From: CAZQIC01 sp964593555
GTDB lineage: Bacteria > Bacteroidota > Bacteroidia > JAFLBG01
Length of the DNA stretch: 19,969 nucleotides
Assembly (NCBI GenBank): GCA_964593555.1
Contig: CAZQIC010000089.1
Location: forward strand, 1 to 19,969
Direction of reading: 5' to 3'
The notes beneath the pieces are model-generated. The model was given only the letters and a program-made list of their open reading frames with translations, was not told the origin of the DNA and searched no databases. The position numbers and the translations under genes were made by a program. This document shows positions 6,813-14,655 of the stretch, piece after piece. Position 1 is the first letter of the stretch, and each line of letters opens with the position of its first letter.

Positions 6813-7874
6813 CTATGTGTTAAATTTCAAATCATTTTTTAATATCTCTTTTAAATTCGGTCGTAACCTGCTTTTGTAAACGGAAAGGCTGTCTTCCTTT
6901 TTTCTGCCTTTGCGAATTTTACGCTGTTCTTCTAGTGGTAATTCAATAATGCTTATACACTCCGGTGTACAACAGCCTTTCATTTTTTTTGCGCAGTTGT
7001 CACATTGAATAAAAAGTAAATGACAATCATCATTCGCGCAATTCACATGCTCATCACAGAGTTCTCCGCATTGGTGACATGTGCTCAAAACATCATCTGT
7101 AATACGTTCGCCAACCCGCTCATCAAAAACAAAATTAACTCCTTTAAATTTTGAGGGCAGCCCAGCATTTTTTACCTGTCTTGCATACTCAATAATGCCA
7201 CCATGTAATTGGTTCACATCCTTAAAGCCCTTATGCTTAAAATATGCGCTCGCTTTTTCACAACGAATGCCGCCAGTACAATACAATAAAATTTTGCTGT
7301 TTTTTTTATCTTCCAGCATATCAATTACCATTGGTAATTCTTCCTTAAAAGTATCTGCGTCCGGACAAATAGCATTTTCGAATCGGCCCACTTCGCTCTC
7401 ATAGTGGTTACGCATATCTACCACAATGGTTCCCGGCTTTTCGCTGGCATCATTAAACTCTTTTGCTGTAAGGTGATTGCCAACATTGGTAACATCAAAA
7501 GTTTTGTCATCTAAACCATCAGCAACAATTTTTTTTCTGACTTTTATAGCGAGTTTGTAAAACGATTTTCCATCATCTTCAACTGCGATCTTAAAAGGAA
7601 CATTATTGAAATATTCTCTTGCAAAAAGTTGTTGTTTAAAGGTGTTCCAATGTTCTTCCGGAACGCACATTTGCGCATTAATACCTTCGTTGGCCAGGTA
7701 TATTCTGCCAAAAATATTTACAGCGTTCCATTCTTTGAAGAGTTCATCCCTCAAAACATTTGGTTCATCAATTATAACATAACGATAAAAGGAAACAGTT
7801 ATCCTTTTAAAAGGCTCTTCCTGCAGGCGTTGTTTTAACTCCTTTTTATTAACTCTGTTGTGTAATAGTGCCAT
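6813..7874 (-). CDS. trhO: tRNA uridine(34) hydroxylase, rhodanese-like
   Basis: Member of the YceA/TrhO family, which forms 5-hydroxyuridine at the wobble position of certain tRNAs in the cytosol. 353 residues, the usual length. The N-terminal acylphosphatase-like part (about 25-120) carries FGRIYLANEGINAQMC. The rhodanese domain (about 135-235) has VVDMRNHYESEVGRF and the active-site loop YCTGGIRCEKA, with Cys199 and Cys205. The C-terminal Cys-rich zinc-binding-like region (266-306) has the CHQCGELCDEHVNC and CDNCAKKMKGCC pattern of the family. It is the first gene after a good promoter and may be read through into the T9SS protein gene. Family identity is firm; the reaction follows from the family. 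Confidence 0.93.
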   Translation of the reverse strand: MALLHNRVNKKELKQRLQEEPFKRITVSFYRYVIIDEPNVLRDELFKEWNAVNIFGRIYLANEGINAQMCVPEEHWNTFKQQLFAREYFNNVPFKIAVEDDGKSFYKLAIKVRKKIVADGLDDKTFDVTNVGNHLTAKEFNDASEKPGTIVVDMRNHYESEVGRFENAICPDADTFKEELPMVIDMLEDKKNSKILLYCTGGIRCEKASAYFKHKGFKDVNQLHGGIIEYARQVKNAGLPSKFKGVNFVFDERVGERITDDVLSTCHQCGELCDEHVNCANDDCHLLFIQCDNCAKKMKGCCTPECISIIELPLEEQRKIRKGRKKEDSLSVYKSRLRPNLKEILKNDLKFNT

Positions 7875-7899
7875 TTTGCATGAATGGGATTACGGGCTA

Positions 7900-7932
7900 C
7901 AAAAATACTCAATAAAAGGTAACATTGAGCAA
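7900..7932 (-). promoter_or_regulatory. Bacteroidota sigma promoter for trhO
   Basis: On the minus strand a TTG (7932-7930) is followed after 22 bases by TATTTTTG (7907-7900), both elements of the Bacteroidota consensus at an accepted spacing. The start point would be about 20 bases before the trhO ATG at 7874. Confidence 0.55.
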
Positions 7933-7976
7933 CCTTTGCTGTTTGCACAATTATTTTGATCAGTGTGGAAAGGCTC

Positions 7977-8056
7977 GAAGTCAGAAGAGTTTACCTTCCA
8001 TCTTCGTGCGTCTGTTTTCCGATTTTTTAACTTCCAACTTCCAACTTCTTTTCATT
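7977..8056. repeat. Intergenic heptamer repeat (GAAGTTG/GAAGTCA type)
   Basis: The divergent trhO-tdh spacer holds GAAGTCAGAAG on the plus strand near 7978 and AACTTCCAACTTCCAACTTC near 8030-8050, which on the other strand is three GAAGTTG-like 7-mers. The two parts face each other across about 45 bases, like a decayed inverted repeat. I recall similar GAAGTTGGAAGTT strings in intergenic DNA of other Bacteroidota. No gene lies here. Confidence 0.4.
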
Positions 8057-8070
8057 ACTTTTATAACTCA

Positions 8071-8078
8071 TATTTTTG
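8071..8078 (+). promoter_or_regulatory. -7 box (TATTTTTG) directly before tdh
   Basis: Exact TAnnTTTG match ending 4 bases before the tdh ATG. With the usual distance to the start point, transcription would begin at or within a few bases of the ATG, so the mRNA could be leaderless. No TTG stands at the right distance upstream. Confidence 0.4.
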
Positions 8079-8082
8079 ATGT

Positions 8083-9042
8083 ATGCAAGAAAAAATTTTA
8101 GTGCTAGGTTCCTCCGGACAGATAGGTACCGAGCTTGTTGAAGAATTAAGAAATATTTATGGTACTGACGGAGTAGTTGCTTCAGATATAAAAGTAACGG
8201 AGCAGGCTAAGGATGGTCCATTTGAAGTATTGGATGTGTTGGACGGAAAAGGGATACACGAGGTTGTGAAAAAACACAAAATTACCCAGGTGTATTTATT
8301 AGCCGCACTGCTTTCTGCAACAGCGGAAAAGAATCCTATGTTCGGCTGGAAGCTCAATATGGAAGGGCTTTTTAACGTACTTGATCTGGCCAAAGAAAGA
8401 ATAATTAATAAAGTTTATTGGCCAAGTTCCATTGCAGTTTTTGGTCCAACTACTCCCCGCGAAAATACTCCGCAGTATACAGTTATGGAACCTAGCACGG
8501 TATATGGTATTAGTAAACAAGCGGGCGAGCGTTGGTGCGAGTATTATTTTAAAAAATATAATGTTGATGTTCGGAGCATTCGTTATCCGGGATTAATTGG
8601 CTGGAAATCTGCCCCGGGTGGCGGTACAACTGATTACGCTGTACATATTTTTCATGAAGCAATTAAGAGCGGAAAGTATACTTGTTTTTTATCCGAGAAT
8701 ACCACTTTGCCAATGATGTATATGCCCGATGCTATAAAAGCTACTCTTGATCTTATGAATGCTGACGCATCAAAAGTTAAGATACGTTCCAGCTACAATA
8801 TTTCTGGTATGAGTTTTTCTCCGGCCCAAATTGCTGTCGAGATCAAAAAGCGTATACCAAATTTCGAAATTTCTTACAGTCCGGATTTCAGGCAGGCGAT
8901 TGCTGATAGCTGGCCAAAAAGCATTGATGATAGTTGTGCCTCAGGTGATTGGGGTTGGAAACCCAATTATGATTTAACAAAAATGACGGCCGAAATGCTT
9001 GTAAGTTTGGAAAATTTATTAAAAAAGCAGGTTTCCGGGTAA
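8083..9042 (+). CDS. tdh: L-threonine 3-dehydrogenase, SDR (epimerase-like) type
   Basis: Oxidises L-threonine to 2-amino-3-ketobutyrate with NAD+. 319 residues, close to the short-chain-type enzyme known from Flavobacterium, not the zinc alcohol-dehydrogenase type of E. coli. The N-terminal Rossmann motif is GSSGQIG (9-15). The catalytic set is Ser115/Ser116 in WPSSIAVFGP and Tyr141-x3-Lys145 in TVYGISK. RYPGLIGWKSAPGGGTTDYA and MMYMPDAIKATLDLM are marks of this subfamily and separate it from sugar-nucleotide epimerases. No glycine C-acetyltransferase (kbl) partner is adjacent. The start is the first ATG, with a -7 box immediately upstream. A general NAD-dependent epimerase is the only real alternative. 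Confidence 0.88.
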   Translation: MQEKILVLGSSGQIGTELVEELRNIYGTDGVVASDIKVTEQAKDGPFEVLDVLDGKGIHEVVKKHKITQVYLLAALLSATAEKNPMFGWKLNMEGLFNVLDLAKERIINKVYWPSSIAVFGPTTPRENTPQYTVMEPSTVYGISKQAGERWCEYYFKKYNVDVRSIRYPGLIGWKSAPGGGTTDYAVHIFHEAIKSGKYTCFLSENTTLPMMYMPDAIKATLDLMNADASKVKIRSSYNISGMSFSPAQIAVEIKKRIPNFEISYSPDFRQAIADSWPKSIDDSCASGDWGWKPNYDLTKMTAEMLVSLENLLKKQVSG

Positions 9043-9166
9043 CAAACCACAGCTTAAGAACGTATATATTTGTGTATTGATTTAAATGCCCAATGCATTA
9101 TTTTATTCAACAAAACTACCCAAATTAAATAAAATATGGTACTTTTAGCACCTATAACAGAATGCT

Positions 9167-10048
9167 ATGCGTAAGTTAACCCTTATATTGTTTTTTGTTA
9201 TTTGTAAGATAGGTATCGCCCAATCTTATGAATTATTAAACAATGACACCATAAACAAGGTGGATGTTGAAGGCAAAAAGCAAGGCTTCTGGATCATTTT
9301 CAACCGCACAAAAAAATTACCGGATTATAAGGACGATCAAAAAGTAGAAGAAGGTAAATACCTCGACAGCAAAAAAGAGGGTTTGTGGAAAGAGTTTTTC
9401 GCAAATGGTAATGTAAAAAACAAGATCACTTTTAAAGGAAACAGACCAAATGGTTATGCTATCATCTACCATGATAATGGCAAAATATCAGAAGAGGGTT
9501 TATGGAAAGGTAACCGTTGGGTAGGTAATTATAAATTGTATTATGAGAATGGACAAGTGCAGCAGGAATTTAAATTCAATGAAACTGGTAAAAGAGAAGG
9601 TCCTCAAAAATATTATTATGAAGATGGCCAGGTAATGATAGAAGGTAATTGGGCCGAAGGCAAGGAGAGTGGTATATTAACGGAGTACTATCCTACTGGA
9701 GAAAAAAAGGCGGAGAAAAATTTTAACGGAGGGACCTTGGATCCGGCCACATCCAAAACGTATGAACCTAAAAAACCTATTGTTGAAAAGCCTGATGAGC
9801 CAGTTGCTCCCAAAGTTGTTGTTGATGTAAAAAATGAGGTGCCTAATATTAAAACCCAGGTATTTAATGGTGAGGGTAAATGGACACTATACAATAAAAA
9901 CAAACAAATTTCCAAAGACGGTATTTTCAGTAAATACCGTTTGATAGATGGCAAGGATTATAAATATACTGATGATGGTATTCTTATTCGTATCGCTATT
10001 TATAAAGAAGGAAAATATGTGGGTGACGGTGTGATGGAGGATAATTAA
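9167..10048 (+). CDS. Exported MORN_2-repeat protein (YwqK-like)
   Basis: 293 residues with a signal peptide (MRKLTLILFFVICKIGIAQ, cleavage near residue 19). Residues about 30-195 contain tandem MORN_2-type repeats of about 20-23 residues with the pattern G.w.eyy.nG: KKEGLWKEFFANGNVK, YAIIYHDNGKISEEG, NYKLYYENGQVQQEF, PQKYYYEDGQVMIEG, ILTEYYPTGEKKAEK. A Pro/Val/Lys-rich linker (about 205-230) joins a C-terminal part (EGKWTLYNKNKQISKDG). Databases often call these 'toxin-antitoxin system YwqK family antitoxin', but the signal peptide argues for an envelope role here. A near-consensus TACTTTTA lies 20 bases upstream. It stands alone between tdh and cysS. Function unknown. Confidence 0.85.
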   Translation: MRKLTLILFFVICKIGIAQSYELLNNDTINKVDVEGKKQGFWIIFNRTKKLPDYKDDQKVEEGKYLDSKKEGLWKEFFANGNVKNKITFKGNRPNGYAIIYHDNGKISEEGLWKGNRWVGNYKLYYENGQVQQEFKFNETGKREGPQKYYYEDGQVMIEGNWAEGKESGILTEYYPTGEKKAEKNFNGGTLDPATSKTYEPKKPIVEKPDEPVAPKVVVDVKNEVPNIKTQVFNGEGKWTLYNKNKQISKDGIFSKYRLIDGKDYKYTDDGILIRIAIYKEGKYVGDGVMEDN

Positions 10049-10121
10049 TTCCTCTTCTTCTTCCTTTTTCCAATAAGCTAAAATTTACCAGCAATTATCT
10101 TCTAAGATTTTCATGAATTAG

Positions 10122-10166
10122 CATGATTTTTCCATTTGCTTTATGTGATATTTTAAAAAAATCATG
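10122..10166. repeat. Inverted repeat upstream of cysS
   Basis: CATGATTTTT (10122-10131) and AAAAATCATG (10157-10166) are perfect 10-base complements with a 25-base gap. The right arm ends 14 bases before the cysS ATG and abuts a weak TAGGTTTA -7-like box. It may be a regulator site or chance in AT-rich DNA; no T-box or other riboswitch pattern was found. Confidence 0.3.
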
Positions 10167-10180
10167 TAGGTTTATACTCT

Positions 10181-11647
10181 ATGCAAAGTCCTCTTTTTAT
10201 ATACAATACTCTTACACGAAAAAAAGAAGAGTTTAAAGCGATCAATCCTCCGTTTGTTGGAATTTATGTTTGTGGTCCAACCGTGTATGACGATGTACAC
10301 TTAGGTAATTGCCGCACATTTATTTCTTTCGATCTTATTTATAGATATTTTTTGTACCTCGGTCATAAAGTTCGTTACGTCCGTAACATTACTGATGCCG
10401 GCCATTTGGAAGGGGATAGGGATGAGGGTGATGATAAGTTTGCCAAGAAAGCAAAATTGCATCAAGTAGAACCAATGGAGATAGTGCAAAAATATACATT
10501 GGGTTTTCATAATGTTCTGCAGGCGTTTAATACATTGCCGCCAAGTATTGAACCTACTGCCACAGGGCATATCTGCGAACAGATAGAGATGACGAAGAAG
10601 ATCATTGAAAACGGCTATGCTTATGTTGTAGATGGGACAGTTTATTTTGATGTAGAAAAATACAACAAGGAATTTTCATATGGTCAGTTGACCAATCGCA
10701 AATTAGAGGATCTTATAGCTAATAGCAGAGAGTTGGATGGGCAAGATGAAAAGCGAGGCCCTCTTGATTTTGCTTTATGGATAAAAGCCAAGCCGGAACA
10801 CCTTATGCGCTGGCCTTCTCCATGGAGCTGGGGTTTCCCCGGTTGGCACATTGAATGTTCTGCTATGAGCAGTAAATATTTGGGAGATGTTTTTGATATA
10901 CATGGCGGCGGAATGGATTTACAGGCAACGCATCATACCAATGAAATTGCACAATCACAGGCTTGCAATCACAAAGCCCCTGTAAATTATTGGATGCATA
11001 CCAACATGCTTACAGTCGATGGTGTTCGTATGTCGAAATCTGCAGGCAATGGTTTTTTGCCCGGAGAATTATTTTCCGGCGATCATCCTGTGTTGGAAAG
11101 AGGATATGATCCAATGGCGGTACGTTTTTTTATGATGCAAACGCATTATCGCAGCACACTTGATTTTTCTAATGAAGCATTACAGGCATCTGAAAAAGGT
11201 TTCGAAAGATTGATGAGCGCTGTTGCATTATTGGAAAAGCTAAAGCCTGCGAATGAATCAACATTTGATGTGAAAAAATTTGAGCAGAATTGTTACGATG
11301 CCATGAACGATGATTTTAACAGTCCTATTTTACTTGCTCATTTATTCGAAGCGGTAAAGGCGATCAATTCGGCTCATGCGGGTACGGTAAGTTTTTCGAA
11401 AGACGATCTTGAGAAATTGAAAAAAACAATTCATGGTTTTGTTTTTAATGTATTGGGATTGAAGCAGGTTGGTGGAACACAGGCCAATGATGCTACTGAT
11501 GAATTATTGGGTGTTATACTTAAACTTCGCCAGCAGGCTAAGGATTCAAAAAATTATTCCACTTCAGATATGATCCGTGATGAATTAAGTAAATTAAATA
11601 TTACAATAAAGGACACAAAGGATGGCGCGGCTGTGGAATATAAATAG
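10181..11647 (+). CDS. cysS: Cysteine-tRNA ligase
   Basis: Class I aminoacyl-tRNA synthetase that charges tRNA-Cys in the cytosol. 488 residues, somewhat longer than the 461 of E. coli. The class I signature HLGN (40-43) follows YVCGPTVYDD, and the second signature is R283-MSKS (283-287). The zinc site that selects cysteine is complete: Cys31, Cys226 in WHIECSAMS, His251 and Glu255 in ATHHTNEIAQ. The DALR-like anticodon-binding region follows from about 330 (DDFNSPILLAHLFE). The first ATG gives the correct N-terminus (QSPLFIYNTLTRKKEEF). The 3' end overlaps the next gene by 26 bases, suggesting coupled translation. Confidence 0.97.
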   Translation: MQSPLFIYNTLTRKKEEFKAINPPFVGIYVCGPTVYDDVHLGNCRTFISFDLIYRYFLYLGHKVRYVRNITDAGHLEGDRDEGDDKFAKKAKLHQVEPMEIVQKYTLGFHNVLQAFNTLPPSIEPTATGHICEQIEMTKKIIENGYAYVVDGTVYFDVEKYNKEFSYGQLTNRKLEDLIANSRELDGQDEKRGPLDFALWIKAKPEHLMRWPSPWSWGFPGWHIECSAMSSKYLGDVFDIHGGGMDLQATHHTNEIAQSQACNHKAPVNYWMHTNMLTVDGVRMSKSAGNGFLPGELFSGDHPVLERGYDPMAVRFFMMQTHYRSTLDFSNEALQASEKGFERLMSAVALLEKLKPANESTFDVKKFEQNCYDAMNDDFNSPILLAHLFEAVKAINSAHAGTVSFSKDDLEKLKKTIHGFVFNVLGLKQVGGTQANDATDELLGVILKLRQQAKDSKNYSTSDMIRDELSKLNITIKDTKDGAAVEYK

Positions 11648-12632
11648 ATTTTTATTTTTTACTTGTATACTATTTGTGTCGTTTTTGTTTTCTTGTAAGG
11701 AGGAAAAAAAAGAAAGTGGCGTAAAAATTCCGGAGAAAAAAATCACTGCAGTAAATAGAAAAATCCCAATATTCAATAAAGATTCAGCTTACGCTTATAT
11801 TGAAAAGCAGGTTGCCTTCGGCCCTCGTGTACCGGGTTCAAAGGCACATGCCAATTGCGCTGTTTATTTTAAAGACAAATTCACTTCGTTTGGGTTACAA
11901 GTGATCGAGCAAAATGCCCCCGCGGTTACTTACGACAAAAAGAAATACAGCATCAAAAATATAATTGCATCCTATGCTCCCGAAAAAAAGGAAAGGATAA
12001 TGTTGTGCGCGCACTGGGACTCAAGGCCCATAGCCGATCGCGACACAAAGGATAAAGACAAACCAATTGACGGCGCTAATGATGGTGCTAGCGGAGCAGG
12101 AGTGTTGATGGAAATTGCAAGGCAATTAAAGGCAGTTTCACCTTCGGTTGGCGTTGATATTATTTTGTTTGATATTGAAGATTATGGACAGCCAAATAAT
12201 AGCGGATTTCCTGAAATGGAAGATTCGTGGTGTTTAGGTTCTCAGTACTGGTCAAAGAATCCTCATAAACCAGGGTACACAGCGCGCTATGGAATTTTAT
12301 TAGATATGGTAGGCGCACCTGATGCAACATTTTGTTTGGAAGGTGGATCGGAGTATTATGCACCATTGATACAAAGAAAAGTTTGGCAAACGGCCGATGA
12401 TCTTGGGTTTTCAGATTTTTTTGTAAACATAAAGTCGGGCCCTATTACAGATGATCATACATATATAAATGAACTGATTAAAATTCCTACGATAGACATC
12501 ATTCACATGGATACGAATACGGGCGACTTTGGTTCATTTCATCATAGACATAGCGATAATATGACGGCAATCGATAAAAATACTCTATATGCAGTTGGAC
12601 AAACTTTACTGCAGGTTTTATATACTGAATAA
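11622..12632 (+). CDS. M28-family lipoprotein, glutaminyl-peptide cyclotransferase-like
   Basis: 336 residues. The N-terminus MARLWNINRF..LFVSFLFSC has a basic head, hydrophobic core and lipobox with Cys25, so it is a lipoprotein. The rest is an M28 zinc hydrolase fold. Putative metal and catalytic residues: His131 in CAHWDSRP, Asp154 in GANDGASGAG, Glu186 (base) and Asp187 in LFDIEDYG, Asp228 in LLDMVGAP, His310 in HHRHSDN. The order and spacing recall both M28 aminopeptidases and glutaminyl cyclases (which make N-terminal pyroglutamate); the long DYG..DSWCLGSQYW region leans to the cyclase side. The start overlaps cysS by 26 bases; no later Met would keep the signal. The choice between peptidase and cyclase is open. 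Confidence 0.85.
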   Translation: MARLWNINRFLFFTCILFVSFLFSCKEEKKESGVKIPEKKITAVNRKIPIFNKDSAYAYIEKQVAFGPRVPGSKAHANCAVYFKDKFTSFGLQVIEQNAPAVTYDKKKYSIKNIIASYAPEKKERIMLCAHWDSRPIADRDTKDKDKPIDGANDGASGAGVLMEIARQLKAVSPSVGVDIILFDIEDYGQPNNSGFPEMEDSWCLGSQYWSKNPHKPGYTARYGILLDMVGAPDATFCLEGGSEYYAPLIQRKVWQTADDLGFSDFFVNIKSGPITDDHTYINELIKIPTIDIIHMDTNTGDFGSFHHRHSDNMTAIDKNTLYAVGQTLLQVLYTE

Positions 12633-12663
12633 TTAATATTTACTTTTAATTCAAAACTCTTTT

Positions 12664-13218
12664 ATGAAAAAACTTTTTTGTTTGATTGTGGCCATAGGAA
12701 TTTTTACTGTTAATGTATTCTCCCAGGCGCCAGGCGTTACTGTGAAGGGTTATGTTATTACTCTTAAAGATGATACCCTTCGCGGCGATATAAAATTAAA
12801 TCCCAAAAAAGAATTGGAAGTGTTTGAAAAGGTAATTATCAACCTTAGCGCGACTGAGAAAAAAACTTTTAAGCCGGATAAGATAAAAGGCTATAGAACA
12901 GATTCCGCAACCTTTGTGAGCAAGAAGTTGGATGATGCCATGTCTTTTTTTAAAGTGTTGAGTACAGGAAAATTAAATTTATACGTGTACCAATACTATT
13001 GGGAAAAACCCAATAAAGATGTAGTTACCAAATCCGAATATTATATGGAAAAACAAGGAGAAGATAAAACAATAAAAATTAAAACGGGTAGCAAATATAA
13101 AAAGCAGCTATCTGAAGCAATGGCAGATAACGAAGAATTGGTAAAAAATTTGGAAGACAGGGAACTTAGTGAGGAAGAAATGATAGAAATTTTCAATCAA
13201 TACAATTCAGGAAATTAA
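12664..13218 (+). CDS. Small exported protein of unknown function
   Basis: 184 residues. A signal peptide (MKKLFCLIVAIGIFTVNVFS, cleavage before QAP) is followed by a mature domain that opens GYVITLKDDTLRGDIKL, a pattern I associate with Bacteroidota proteins of unknown function, and continues with beta-rich, Lys/Asp-rich sequence. The last 30 residues are acidic and helical (ELSEEEMIEIFNQYN). There are no cysteines after the signal and no catalytic motif. It begins 31 bases after the M28 lipoprotein gene and likely shares its transcript. I cannot assign a function. Confidence 0.85.
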   Translation: MKKLFCLIVAIGIFTVNVFSQAPGVTVKGYVITLKDDTLRGDIKLNPKKELEVFEKVIINLSATEKKTFKPDKIKGYRTDSATFVSKKLDDAMSFFKVLSTGKLNLYVYQYYWEKPNKDVVTKSEYYMEKQGEDKTIKIKTGSKYKKQLSEAMADNEELVKNLEDRELSEEEMIEIFNQYNSGN

Positions 13219-13351
13219 GTTAACTGTTGTTGGTTGTCTGTAATTGGTTACCTGTAATTAAATAATATTTGTAACAATTCGTATTGATTCGTAATTCATA
13301 AAGAAATTAAACAAATAATCGTATTTTAGCAATCCTAAAAACAGAATAATT

Positions 13352-14605
13352 ATGGCATATTTATTTACATCAGAGTCGGTATCAGAAGGACATCCGGATA
13401 AAGTGGCTGATCAAATTTCAGACGCATTAATTGATAATTTTCTTGCATTCGATCCGCAGTCGAAAGTAGCCTGTGAAACATTAGTTACAACAGGACAGGT
13501 AGTATTAGCTGGAGAGGTTAAGTCAAAAGCATATCTCGATGTGCAAGAGATTGCAAGAGGGGTTATTCGCAAAATTGGATACACCAAGAGCGAGTATATG
13601 TTCGAAGCAAATTCATGTGGTATTCTATCTGCAATACACGAACAATCGAGCGATATTAATCAAGGTGTAGTAAGAAAAAAGAAAGAGGATCAGGGCGCTG
13701 GTGACCAGGGTATGATGTTTGGTTATGCAACCAGTGAAACTGATAATTACATGCCATTGGCATTGGATCTTGCGCACGGAATTTTATTGGAACTCGCAGT
13801 GTTGAGAAGAGAAAATAAAGACATTAAATATTTACGTCCTGATGCTAAATCACAGGTAACATTAGAATATAATGATGACAATGCACCTGTGCGTATAGAT
13901 GCAATTGTTGTATCAACACAGCATGATGATTTTGCTGCTGAAACAAAAATGCTGGCGAAAATTAAAAAGGATATTATTGAAATTTTAATTCCTCGTGTTA
14001 AAAAGAAATATCCTAAATATGTTCATTTGTTCAATGATAAAATCAATTACCACATTAATCCAACCGGTAAATTTGTTATCGGTGGACCGCATGGTGATAC
14101 CGGATTAACAGGAAGAAAAATTATTGTTGATACTTACGGCGGCAAAGGTGCTCACGGTGGTGGTGCCTTCTCAGGAAAAGATCCTTCAAAAGTTGACCGT
14201 TCAGCAGCATACGCTACAAGGCATATTGCAAAAAATTTAGTTGCAGCCGGTGTTTGTGATGAGGTATTGGTGCAGGTTTCTTATGCAATTGGTGTGGCTA
14301 AGCCAATGGGTATTTTTGTTGATACTTATGGAACTGCAAAGGTTAAAATGACGGATGGTAAAATTGCTGAGATCGTTGAGAAAATATTTGACATGCGTCC
14401 TTATTTTATTGAGCAGCGTTTTAAATTACGTTCTCCTATATATTCAGAGACTGCTGCATATGGCCATATGGGAAGAAAGAATGAAGTCGTTACCAAAATT
14501 TTTAAATCACCTGATGGCAAAACAAAAACAGTTAAGGTAGAATTGTTCACCTGGGAAAAACTGGATTATGTTGCTAAGGTGAAAAAAGCGTTTGGATTGA
14601 AATAG
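13352..14605 (+). CDS. metK: S-adenosylmethionine synthase
   Basis: Makes S-adenosylmethionine from methionine and ATP; cytosolic tetramer. 417 residues, within the family range. Signature motifs: FTSESVSEGHPDK (His14, Asp16, Lys17 at the active site), GAGDQGMMFGYA (115-126; PROSITE signature 1) and GGGAFSGKDP (269-278; signature 2, the phosphate-binding loop). TGRKIIVDTYGG precedes the latter. The start at the first ATG gives the typical MAYLFTSESVSEGHP. A -7-like TATTTTAG (13322-13329; one mismatch) could drive it. The 133-base upstream spacer holds a short direct repeat (ctgtaatt twice near 13240-13256) but no SAM riboswitch that I can recognise. Confidence 0.97.
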   Translation: MAYLFTSESVSEGHPDKVADQISDALIDNFLAFDPQSKVACETLVTTGQVVLAGEVKSKAYLDVQEIARGVIRKIGYTKSEYMFEANSCGILSAIHEQSSDINQGVVRKKKEDQGAGDQGMMFGYATSETDNYMPLALDLAHGILLELAVLRRENKDIKYLRPDAKSQVTLEYNDDNAPVRIDAIVVSTQHDDFAAETKMLAKIKKDIIEILIPRVKKKYPKYVHLFNDKINYHINPTGKFVIGGPHGDTGLTGRKIIVDTYGGKGAHGGGAFSGKDPSKVDRSAAYATRHIAKNLVAAGVCDEVLVQVSYAIGVAKPMGIFVDTYGTAKVKMTDGKIAEIVEKIFDMRPYFIEQRFKLRSPIYSETAAYGHMGRKNEVVTKIFKSPDGKTKTVKVELFTWEKLDYVAKVKKAFGLK

Positions 14606-14655
14606 ATTTCATTTATTAGCAGGACTAGACAAAACCAATAAATAATATTATTTGT

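Noticed and set aside
7081..7404. 107-codon plus-strand ORF
   Set aside because: Antisense shadow of trhO, whose rhodanese motif and Cys-rich region are clear on the minus strand.
13219..13351. SAM riboswitch or S-box upstream of metK
   Set aside because: The spacer is AT-rich with a short ctgtaatt direct repeat but shows no paired P1-P4 arrangement or terminator.
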